Source: Polaromonas sp. A23 (GTDB lineage: Bacteria; Pseudomonadota; Gammaproteobacteria; Burkholderiales; Burkholderiaceae_C). From it: a stretch of DNA of 64,000 nt. Shown here piece after piece: positions 54,172 to 61,535 of this stretch. The position numbers and the translations under genes were made by a program. The stretch is from assembly GCF_002001015.1 (NCBI RefSeq), contig NZ_MUNO01000018.1, positions 1-64,000 of the forward strand. Reading direction: 5' to 3'. Position 1 is the first letter of the stretch. The number at the start of each line of letters is the position of its first letter. The notes beneath the pieces were generated by a model. That model had not been told where the DNA came from, ran no database searches, and saw only the letters and a program-made list of their open reading frames with translations.

Positions 54172-55029
54172 ATGAGCGCATCGCAAAACCCGACAGTCAC
54201 CTGGAAAGATGTTCCCACGCGGACGGTCACCGCCAGTGGCGTAACGTTCGTCTACCGGGAACTTGGAGCAGACAAGCCCGGCACGCCGGTGATTTGCCTC
54301 ATCCACCTGGCTGCCGTTCTGGACAACTGGGATCCCCGGGTCATCGACGGACTGGCTGCGAAGCATCGCGTGATCACCTTCGACAACCGGGGTGTTGGCG
54401 CGTCGAGTGGCGCGCCGGCAGCGTCCATCGAAGAGATGGCCGGCGACGCCATCACCTTCATCAAGGCCATGGGCCTCGATCAGGTGGACCTTTTCGGGTT
54501 CTCGATGGGCGGGATGATTGCGCAGGAGATTGCGCTGATGGAGCCGCAGCTTGTGCGCAGGATGGTCATCACCGGAACAGGCCCGGCCGGCGGCGAAGGC
54601 ATCAGCAAGGTGGCCCGCGTGACCTACCTCGACATGATCCGAGGCTGGCTCACCTTCCAGGATCCGAAGCAGTTCCTCTTTTTTACCAGGACACCGGCAG
54701 GAATCCGCGCGGGGAAGGCGTTCCTGCTGCGTATCAAGGAACGTTCCGAAAACCGTGACAAGAAAATCACTGTGGCCGCGCTGCAGGCCCAGTTGAAAGC
54801 GCTGCGCCAGTGGGGCGAGAAGAAGCCTGCGGATCTGTCAAAGGTGCATCACCCCGTCCTCGTCGCGAACGGCGACAGTGACCGTATGGTCCCAAGCAAG
54901 AACACGCACGATCTGGCGCAGCGTCTTCCGAACAGCGAACTCATCATCTATCCCGATTCCGGACACGGCGCGGTGTTCCAGTTCCACGCCGACTTTGTGC
55001 CCAAGGCGCTAGAGTTTCTTTCACACTGA
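54172..55029 (+). CDS. alpha/beta-hydrolase
   Basis: 285 residues. HG-like oxyanion strand replaced by ICLIHLAAVLDNWD (Leu-Ala in place of the usual His-Gly), nucleophile elbow LFGFSMGGMIAQE with Ser near residue 111, Asp in VANGDSDRMVP and His in DSGHGAVFQ. Looks like a small esterase or haloperoxidase-like hydrolase. Third enzyme of the TetR-linked cluster; the following gene converges. Confidence 0.9.
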   Translation: MSASQNPTVTWKDVPTRTVTASGVTFVYRELGADKPGTPVICLIHLAAVLDNWDPRVIDGLAAKHRVITFDNRGVGASSGAPAASIEEMAGDAITFIKAMGLDQVDLFGFSMGGMIAQEIALMEPQLVRRMVITGTGPAGGEGISKVARVTYLDMIRGWLTFQDPKQFLFFTRTPAGIRAGKAFLLRIKERSENRDKKITVAALQAQLKALRQWGEKKPADLSKVHHPVLVANGDSDRMVPSKNTHDLAQRLPNSELIIYPDSGHGAVFQFHADFVPKALEFLSH

Positions 55030-55074
55030 TCGAGGCACAGGTGCGAAAGAGCGGAGAGCCGATGCGCTTCGGTA

Positions 55075-55938
55075 TCAGGGCGCTGCGGATACTGCGAGAC
55101 TGTTCAAGCTGAACAGCTGCGCCAGGGCCTGCCGGTACTGCGCCTGGCCGACAGAGTTGGTGTTGTGATGCGAGCCGCCTTCCACCAGCACAAAAAGCTT
55201 GGGCAGAACGGCCGCCTCGTACAGTTTGCGCCCCAGGTCGGGCAGGATCAGGCGGTCTTCACCGCCGTGCACCACCAGCAGGGGCGAGCCGATCTTGCTG
55301 ACCTTGCGGGCCGCTTCGAAACGCTGGGTGATCAGCAGCGATACCGGCACCCAGCCCCATTTGGTGGTGCTGATGACGTCGGCAATGGAGGTGAAGGTGC
55401 CTTCCACAATCGTGCCGCGTTCGTCGGTGACTTCGGTGGCCAGGTGGATGGCAATCGGGCCGCCCAGCGAGTGGCCGAAAATGTAACGCGGCCGGTCGGG
55501 GTACTTTTTGGCGAGCCAGTCCCAGGCTGCGCGCGCATCTTCGTAGGCCGATTCTTCGGAAGGCAACGCCTGCGTGCTTTTGCCGAAACCGCGGTAGTCC
55601 ACACCCAGCACGGAAAAGCCCAGCTCCTGCATGCGGCGCATGCGCGGTGCCGAGCCGGTCACGTTGAAACGGGCACCGTGCAGGTACAACAGGATGGGCG
55701 CCTTGGCCTCTTCGGCAGGATGCCACAGGCCATGCAGCCGGACATCGCCACCGGACATGCTCTTGAAGTCAATCCAGGCATCGTCCATGCCTTCGGCTGC
55801 CGCCAGCCCGCCGCTCCAGCTGCGGTCGCTGGGCTGGAAGATCCAGGCGCGTTGCCGCTCGTCGAGCGTGCTGCAGCCAGACAGGATGGCAAAACCAAGA
55901 GACAGGAGGAGGGCGGCAATCAGGGTCCAGCGTTTCAT
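55075..55938 (-). CDS. alpha/beta-hydrolase lipoprotein
   Basis: 287 residues. The N-terminus MKRWTLIAALLLSLGFAILSGC carries a lipobox (LSGC, Cys at residue 22). Hydrolase features: ILLYLHGARFNVTG (HG oxyanion), FGHSLGGPIA as nucleophile elbow, Asp in VVHGGEDRLILP and His in EGGSHHNTN. Probably membrane-anchored and periplasmic; the substrate is unknown. Monocistronic, divergent from the glpQ-like gene. Confidence 0.9.
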   Translation of the reverse strand: MKRWTLIAALLLSLGFAILSGCSTLDERQRAWIFQPSDRSWSGGLAAAEGMDDAWIDFKSMSGGDVRLHGLWHPAEEAKAPILLYLHGARFNVTGSAPRMRRMQELGFSVLGVDYRGFGKSTQALPSEESAYEDARAAWDWLAKKYPDRPRYIFGHSLGGPIAIHLATEVTDERGTIVEGTFTSIADVISTTKWGWVPVSLLITQRFEAARKVSKIGSPLLVVHGGEDRLILPDLGRKLYEAAVLPKLFVLVEGGSHHNTNSVGQAQYRQALAQLFSLNSLAVSAAP

Positions 55939-56137
55939 AGCAATGACTGAGTGGCAACGGATGTAAAAGTTCGCATCCTCAGGGGTTGCCCTCAGGAAGT
56001 CGGTTTTGGGACGTGTCCATTGAGTGAAACGCGCGCGCAGTTACCGTGGTTGAGAGGGTAAGCCCTTGCAACAGCGCTTCATCAAACCGTCATTTGTCTG
56101 CACCATAGTGGGACATTCAAATTCACGGAGGAAACGC

Positions 56138-57316
56138 ATGTATCAATTACGCATCCTGGCGGCCGGGCTGGCTGCGGCTGGCATCCTGGGTCTGGCCGCC
56201 TGTGCCGGCGGTTCGCCAGCCGCTTCAGGGCGATATCCGACATTGGATGGCAAAGCGCCGCTGGTCATCGGACACCGCGGGGCCAGCGGCTATTTGCCGG
56301 AGCACACGCTGGAGTCGTACAAACGGGCGATCGAGCTGGGCGCCGACTTCATCGAGCCCGATGTGGTGGCCACCAAAGACGGCGAGCTGGTGGTGCGGCA
56401 CGAGCCCAACATCACTGCAACCACTGACGTGTCCACACGCCCCGAATTTGCCAGCCGCAAAACCACGCGCATGGTCGACGGCATTGCCGAGACCGGCTGG
56501 TTCACCACTGATCTGACACTGGCCGAGCTCAAAACGCTGCGCGCCAAACAAGCCATGGCCGAGCGCGACCAGTCCCACAACGGCAAATACGCAATTCCAA
56601 CCCTGCGCGAGGTGCTGGACCTTGCGCGCAGCGAAAGCGCGCGCACCGGGCGGACCATCGGTGTCTACCCCGAGACCAAACACCCGACCTACCACGTGAA
56701 CGCAGGGCTGGCGCTGGAAGACCGGCTGCTGAAACTGCTGGCGGAGTACGGTTACACGTCAAAAAATTCGCCGGTCATCGTGCAGTCGTTTGAAGTGGGC
56801 AATCTCAAATACCTGCGCGGCAAGACGGCGGTACGCCTGGTGCAACTGATCGATGGTGATGGTGTCAATGCCCAGGGCAAGGTGACGCTGGCGCCACCTT
56901 CTGACAGGCCGTACGACTTCACCGTGGCCAGGGACAGCCGCACTTTTGCCGATCTGCTGACCCCCACAGGTCTGAAAGAGATCAAGACCTATGCCGACGG
57001 CATTGGGCCCTGGAAGGCCTACCTGCTGCCGGCGCGGCAGTTGGACGCCAACGGCGATGGCAAGCCTGACGACCTTACTGGTGACGGTGTCATCGATGAA
57101 CGTGACCGTGTGCAGCTGCCGGCCACACCGGTGGTGAAAGACGCCCACGCGGCGGGCCTGTTTGTGCACCCCTTCACCTTCCGCAGCGAGGCCAAGCGGC
57201 TGGTGTCCGACTACCGCGGCGATGCGGCGGCGGAGTACAGGAAGTTTTATGAAATGGGTGTGGACGGCGTGTTCAGCGACTTTCCTGACACAGCCGTGAA
57301 GGCGCGCGACCGCTGA
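56138..57316 (+). CDS. glpQ: glycerophosphodiester phosphodiesterase, GlpQ-like lipoprotein
   Basis: 392 residues from the ATG at 56138 (CGGAGGAAAC upstream). Lipoprotein signal with LAAC at about residue 22. GDPD domain: [18 protein letters not shown] with the catalytic His, ADFIEPDVV with the metal-binding Glu and Asp, and RHEPN. It hydrolyses glycerophosphodiesters to glycerol 3-phosphate and an alcohol in the periplasm. Residues about 303-326 hold [10 protein letters not shown] and [12 protein letters not shown], two EF-hand-like calcium loops inside the GDPD domain. No glpT is adjacent. Confidence 0.9.
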   Translation: MYQLRILAAGLAAAGILGLAACAGGSPAASGRYPTLDGKAPLVIGHRGASGYLPEHTLESYKRAIELGADFIEPDVVATKDGELVVRHEPNITATTDVSTRPEFASRKTTRMVDGIAETGWFTTDLTLAELKTLRAKQAMAERDQSHNGKYAIPTLREVLDLARSESARTGRTIGVYPETKHPTYHVNAGLALEDRLLKLLAEYGYTSKNSPVIVQSFEVGNLKYLRGKTAVRLVQLIDGDGVNAQGKVTLAPPSDRPYDFTVARDSRTFADLLTPTGLKEIKTYADGIGPWKAYLLPARQLDANGDGKPDDLTGDGVIDERDRVQLPATPVVKDAHAAGLFVHPFTFRSEAKRLVSDYRGDAAAEYRKFYEMGVDGVFSDFPDTAVKARDR

Positions 57317-57358
57317 CGATGGCGGTTGCAACGCTTGACTGCCATGCTGTGAAGAATT

Positions 57359-57406
57359 GCTATTAAAAATGTAGCTGTTGACGCCCGAAACCATTGGGCC
57401 AACGGC
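57359..57406 (+). repeat. copy B of the dispersed repeat, intergenic
   Basis: GCTATTAAAAATG then TAGCTGTTGACGCCCG at 57372, eight variable bases, GGGCCAACGGC, in the gap between the GlpQ-like gene and the converging tetR gene. Confidence 0.75.
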
Positions 57407-57439
57407 ATATTTCGTTCTTGATTCAAGCCCCGTCAAGCT

Positions 57440-58063
57440 TTAGGCGCGTTTTGCCGTGCTTGACTTGCCGGGGCTCCCGAACTTGCTGTCGAGCAGCCAA
57501 TGCGCCAGTTGGCGGCTAAGCACAGTGCCCGTAGGCACCGGAACCGGCAGGCTGTCAAACACCGCGTGAATGGACAGATGGGCCAGGCCATGCGCCAGGC
57601 TCCAGCCGGCCAGTGCCAGCGGCATGGCCTCTGACGGGCTGACGGTTTCGGCGGATTGCTGCAGTACAAAAAAAGCGCGATTCGCCGCTTGCTGCAGTCC
57701 AGGGTAGGACTCTTTGTGCGCCAGCAGCGGGCCAAACATCAGGCGAAAACGAGTGGGATGCTGCACCGCGAAAGCCACATAGGCTTCGCAGATGCCAATC
57801 AGTTGATCGCGCGGCGTGCTTCCACCCGCTGCCTGCATCGCGGCGGTCAGGCCGTCAAACCCGCGCTCGGCAATGGCAGCCAGCAGGGCCTCGCGGCTGC
57901 CGAAGTGGTGGTACGGCGCGCCATGGGAGACGCCGGCCTCCCGCGCCACCTCGCGCAGAGTCAGGGCTTCGGCGCCGCGCTCGGGCAGTAATTGCTCGGC
58001 GGCGTCGAGCAGGGCTTCGCGCAGGTTGCCGTGGTGGTAGGTTTTTGCGGTCATGGGCGTCAT
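57440..58063 (-). CDS. TetR-family transcriptional regulator
   Basis: 207 residues from the ATG at 58063; the ATG at 58054 (MTAKTYHHGNLREAL) is equally likely. The HTH is ALTLREVAREAGVSHGAPYH and HHFGSREALLAAIAE; the YHHGNLREALLDAAE start is common in TetR_C-type WHG-domain regulators. The ligand domain (HPTRFRLMFGPLLAH) fits the WHG family. Divergent from the NTF2-like gene, its likely target. Confidence 0.9.
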   Translation of the reverse strand: MTPMTAKTYHHGNLREALLDAAEQLLPERGAEALTLREVAREAGVSHGAPYHHFGSREALLAAIAERGFDGLTAAMQAAGGSTPRDQLIGICEAYVAFAVQHPTRFRLMFGPLLAHKESYPGLQQAANRAFFVLQQSAETVSPSEAMPLALAGWSLAHGLAHLSIHAVFDSLPVPVPTGTVLSRQLAHWLLDSKFGSPGKSSTAKRA

Positions 58064-58147
58064 CTTGACATGAGAAAGTTTGGCTCTTACCATCGCCTCA
58101 TCTTTCGCTTGTCTAGATTATGTTGCGTCCAGTCAAAAGGAGCTGTC

Positions 58148-58609
58148 ATGTACCACTTCATCGTTCGCCAGAAACTCAGGCGCTCATTTGGCGACCTCAA
58201 CGCGGGGCGCTACGCACCCATCGTCGCGCAGTTTGCCGGCCCGCATCGCCACCTCATGGTGGGCCGCCATGCGCTGTCCGGCGAGCGGCGCACCCCGGCG
58301 GCGACCGGCAGGTGGTATGCGCGGCTGCAGCGCCTGTTGCCCGGCCTTCGGTTTGAGCTGGAATCCGTCGCCGTCAGCGGCTGGCCCTGGGACACGCATG
58401 CGCTGGTGAGCTGGAAAGACAGCTTCACACTGCCCGATGGCTCGGTTGGCAACAACCAGGGCGTGCATGCGTTTCGCATTGCCTGGGGTAAGGTGCGCTC
58501 ACTGGAGGTGCACTGCGATACCGACCGGCTGCACACCTACCTGGCACGCATCCAGACGCTGGGGCTGGAAGAAGCGGCCGCGCCGCCTATTACCGATGTG
58601 CCTGCCTGA
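58148..58609 (+). CDS. SnoaL/NTF2-like family protein
   Basis: 153 residues from the ATG at 58148 (AAAGGAG upstream). The N-terminal helix LNAGRYAPIVAQFAGPH, the strand FELESVAVSGWPWDTHALVSW and the C-terminal RIAWGKVRSLEVHCDTDRL fit an NTF2-like alpha+beta cone of the SnoaL group. No catalytic residues could be assigned; the role is unknown. Divergent from a TetR regulator. Confidence 0.8.
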   Translation: MYHFIVRQKLRRSFGDLNAGRYAPIVAQFAGPHRHLMVGRHALSGERRTPAATGRWYARLQRLLPGLRFELESVAVSGWPWDTHALVSWKDSFTLPDGSVGNNQGVHAFRIAWGKVRSLEVHCDTDRLHTYLARIQTLGLEEAAAPPITDVPA

Positions 58610-58624
58610 AAGGGCAGGGTTTAA

Positions 58625-58785
58625 GGAAGCGCTGAACAAGCCCCCTGCGGCGTGCGATCAGCCGGGCTCGGGCGGTCTGCTGCGTTGAATTTCTTGCCAA
58701 TAGTCAACTATTGGCTGCGAAATCCGCCTTGCATCCCATCCCGATCCGGCTGCCGCCCATCTGCCAGGACTTATTCAGCGCTCCC
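58625..58785. mobile_element. IS5-family-like MITE (161 bp)
   Basis: Terminal inverted repeats GGAAGCGCTGAACAAG (58625-58640) and CTTATTCAGCGCTCCC (58770-58785) match at 14 of 16 positions. TTAA flanks both ends (58621-58624, 58786-58789), fitting a 4-bp YTAR-type target duplication. The ends resemble the E. coli IS5 terminus. It has no ORF; a perfect internal palindrome GCCAATAGT / ACTATTGGC lies at 58696-58715. Non-autonomous, no matching IS in the window. The right-hand TTAA is the mutL stop codon. Confidence 0.8.
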
Positions 58786-60684
58786 TTAACGCCCGCGCAG
58801 GAACAGGTTGTCCAGTTCCTTGATGGTGACCTGGCGCCAGGTCGGCCGGCCATGGTTGCACTGGTCGGAGCGCTCGGTGCCTTCCATCTGGCGCAGCAGG
58901 CCGTTCATCTCGTCGATGGTGAGCTTGCGGTTGGCGCGCACGGCGCCGTGGCACGCCATGGTGGAAAGCAACTCGTTCTGCGCGCGCTGGATCACGGTGC
59001 TGGCGTCGTGCTGCGCCAGTTCCGCCAGCACGCTGCGTGCCAGTTCCACTGCATCGCCTTGGGCCAGACTGGTCGGTACTGCACGCACGGCCAAAGTGCG
59101 CGGTGAAAACGGGGTGATCTCCAGGCCCAGCGCTTTCAAGGTGTCCACATGGGCTTCGGATGCGGCGACTTCTTGCGGCGTGGCCGCAAAGGTGGCTGGA
59201 ATCAGCAGTGGCTGGCTGGCGATGCTGGCGTTGTCCATCTGGGTTTTCAGGCGCTCGTAAACAATGCGTTCGTGGGCGGCATGCATGTCGACAATCACCA
59301 GGCCCTGGGTGTTTTCGGCCAGGATGTAGATTCCCTGCAGCTGCGCCACGGCGCGGCCCAATGGCCAGTCGCCCGGGGGCAGGTTGTTTTCCACTTCCAT
59401 GCTGGCGGGGCTTGCTTCACCCCCGGCTGCATAAGACCCTTCGACAAGCTCAGGGCGAACGGTGGAAACGCCGGTGGCTGGCGATGGCCACATGGCCTCG
59501 AAGTCAGAGACTTGCGGATTCTGACGGAACGACTGAGGCGCTCCGAAATTGATAGCTGGTTGCGCCCATGAAACAAGGGCAGGGGGGCGATTTGACTCAA
59601 GGATTTCCGTGGAAGCTCCGTTGGCAGCCGCCAGCGCTGCTGCAGCCCGTGGTGCTGCCAGGGCGTTTTCAACCGCATGGCGCACCGCCTGGTGCACTTC
59701 GCGGCTGTCACGAAAGCGTACTTCGATCTTGGTCGGATGAACGTTGACGTCCACCCGTGTTGGATCCATGGTGACGTAAAGCGCATACACCGGCTGGCGG
59801 TGGCCGTGCAGCACGTCTTCGTAAGCGCTGCGCGCGGCGTGGGTCAGCACCTTGTCGCGCACGTAGCGCCCGTTGACATAGGCAAACTGCTGGTCGGCGC
59901 GTGATCGCGCCGCGTCGGGAATGCCCGCGCGCCCGGTGACCCGCACCGAGCCCGCGCTGTAATCAACCGCGATGCTTTGCCCCAGCAGCTCGCTGCCCAG
60001 CACGTCGGCCAGGCGCTGCTCGTGGGCGGCATCGTCCGTACAGGCGCGCCACTGTTCGACCAGCTTGCCTTCGTGCCAGATCGCAAAACCGACATCGGGC
60101 CGCACCAGCGCGTGGCGCCGCACGGCCTCGATGCAGTGCGCCAGCTCGGTGGCGTCGGTTTTCAGAAACTTGCGGCGTGCCGGTGTGGCGTAAAACAGCT
60201 CGCGCACTTCCACCGTGGTGCCCCGGGTGCGTGCGGCCGGTGTCAGTTCACCGGAGCGGCCGTCCAGCTGCCAGGCATGGGCGTCGCCCGCGCCGTCCGC
60301 GGTACGGGAGAGCAGGCTCATGTCGGCAATTGAATTGATGGCGGCCAGCGCTTCACCGCGAAAACCCATGGTGCCGACGGCTTCGAGGTCCTGTAGCGAG
60401 GCGATCTTGCTGGTGGCGTGGCGCCTGAGCGCAATGGCCAATTCCTCGCGTGGAATGCCCTGGCCGTCGTCCTCAACAGAGATCAAGCGCACACCGCCGG
60501 CCAGCAAGCGAACGGTGATTTGTTGTGCACCGGCGTCCAGTGCGTTGTCCACCAGTTCCCGCACCACAGAGGCCGGGCGTTCCACGACTTCACCGGCGGC
60601 AATCTGGCTGACGAGTTCGTCGGGCAGCTCGCGGATGGGGCGGCGAAGAGAGGATGCGGCAGAAAGGGGGGAGGCAGGCGTCAC
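58786..60684 (-). CDS. mutL: DNA mismatch repair protein MutL
   Basis: 632 residues from a GTG at 60684. The N-terminal GHKL ATPase starts with LVSQIAAGEVVERPASVV and continues DNALDAGA, DDGQGI and MGFRGEAL. A linker (about 330-430) contains two dispersed-repeat insertions. The C-terminal domain carries DMHAAHERIVYE from Asp466, matching the DMHAX2EX4E endonuclease motif of MutL proteins from bacteria without MutH, plus ACHGAVRAN and CNHGRPT as the other metal-site segments. So it should be a nicking MutL. Its stop codon comes from the TTAA next to a MITE. Confidence 0.96.
   Translation of the reverse strand: MTPASPLSAASSLRRPIRELPDELVSQIAAGEVVERPASVVRELVDNALDAGAQQITVRLLAGGVRLISVEDDGQGIPREELAIALRRHATSKIASLQDLEAVGTMGFRGEALAAINSIADMSLLSRTADGAGDAHAWQLDGRSGELTPAARTRGTTVEVRELFYATPARRKFLKTDATELAHCIEAVRRHALVRPDVGFAIWHEGKLVEQWRACTDDAAHEQRLADVLGSELLGQSIAVDYSAGSVRVTGRAGIPDAARSRADQQFAYVNGRYVRDKVLTHAARSAYEDVLHGHRQPVYALYVTMDPTRVDVNVHPTKIEVRFRDSREVHQAVRHAVENALAAPRAAAALAAANGASTEILESNRPPALVSWAQPAINFGAPQSFRQNPQVSDFEAMWPSPATGVSTVRPELVEGSYAAGGEASPASMEVENNLPPGDWPLGRAVAQLQGIYILAENTQGLVIVDMHAAHERIVYERLKTQMDNASIASQPLLIPATFAATPQEVAASEAHVDTLKALGLEITPFSPRTLAVRAVPTSLAQGDAVELARSVLAELAQHDASTVIQRAQNELLSTMACHGAVRANRKLTIDEMNGLLRQMEGTERSDQCNHGRPTWRQVTIKELDNLFLRGR
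59437..59462 (+). repeat. REP-like element inside the mutL linker
   Basis: CCCTTCGACAAGCTCAGGGC followed by GAACGG, the common dispersed proteobacterial repeat that translates as VRPELVEGS on one strand. In frame with mutL: residues about 407-416 read VRPELVEGS. Confidence 0.7.
59545..59589 (+). repeat. copy E of the dispersed repeat, inside mutL
   Basis: GAAATTGA then TAGCTGGTTGCGCCCA at 59553, eight variable bases, GGGCAGGGGGG. Antisense to mutL, in frame, encoding PALVSWAQPAINF in the linker between the ATPase and C-terminal domains. Confidence 0.75.
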
Positions 60685-60790
60685 AGGATGGATTCTAGGG
60701 TCGAACCGGTTATCACGATGCCACCGGAAGGCCTGGTGGGCAAAAGGTTTAACGAGTTGGCCCTTCGGAGTCGCGTGTCAAAATCGCCGC

Positions 60791-61444
60791 ATGGAACTTA
60801 TCGCCTTTCTCATTGATTTCATTCTTCATGTCGACAAGCACCTGGAGGCCTTTGTAACCAGCTACGGCGCCTGGGTGTATGCACTGTTGTTTCTGATCAT
60901 CTTCGTGGAAACCGGGGTGGTCGTCATGCCGTTTCTGCCGGGTGACTCGTTGCTGTTTGTGGTGGGCGCCATGTGCGGCGTGGGCCTGATGAATTACCCG
61001 CTGTCCGTTGGTCTGCTGTTTGCCGCCGCAGTGCTGGGCAACCAGTCCAACTACACCATCGGCCGTTATTTCGGGCCCAAGGTGTTCCAGTGGGAAGACT
61101 CGAAGTTCTTCAACAAAAAGGCCTTCAACCAGGCGCATGAGTTTTACGAGCGCTACGGCGGGATCACCATCGTGGCGGCGCGTTTCATGCCTTTCCTGCG
61201 GACCTTTGCGCCCTTTGTGGCAGGTGTGTCCCAGATGACGCGCAGCAAGTTCACGCTCTACGACGTTGGTGGCGGCGCGCTCTGGGTCGGCGGCATCGTC
61301 ACCATCGGCTATTTTTTTGGCAACATCCCGTTTGTCAAAACCCATCTCGACAAAATCATCTGGGCCATGATTCTCATTCCCGGGGTGTTTGTGCTGTATG
61401 GCGCCTGGAAGACGAGCCGGTCCACGCGCCAGCCGGCACGCTGA
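60791..61444 (+). CDS. DedA-family membrane protein
   Basis: 217 residues from the ATG at 60791; the long frame extension upstream is antisense to mutL. The DedA signature is clear: FVETGVVVMPFLPGDSLLFVVG (in part, PFLPGDSLLF), the reentrant AAVLGNQSNYTIGRYFG and FYERYGGITIVAARFMPFLRTFAPFVAG (in part, RFMPFLRTFAPF). About five membrane segments. DedA proteins support envelope lipid and proton-motive-force homeostasis and may be lipid scramblases. Divergent from mutL. Confidence 0.93.
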   Translation: MELIAFLIDFILHVDKHLEAFVTSYGAWVYALLFLIIFVETGVVVMPFLPGDSLLFVVGAMCGVGLMNYPLSVGLLFAAAVLGNQSNYTIGRYFGPKVFQWEDSKFFNKKAFNQAHEFYERYGGITIVAARFMPFLRTFAPFVAGVSQMTRSKFTLYDVGGGALWVGGIVTIGYFFGNIPFVKTHLDKIIWAMILIPGVFVLYGAWKTSRSTRQPAR

Positions 61445-61535
61445 AGGGTTTTCACGGATACATTGATCCGGGGCAAGGCGGCCACGCTTTGCCGGTGCAA
61501 ACTTGGTCAGACATGCTCCCTGGAAAAAACTGCCC

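Noticed and set aside
60215..60790. In-frame N-terminal extension of the DedA gene
   Set aside because: It is antisense to mutL and lacks DedA-type sequence; the start at 60791 gives the normal length.
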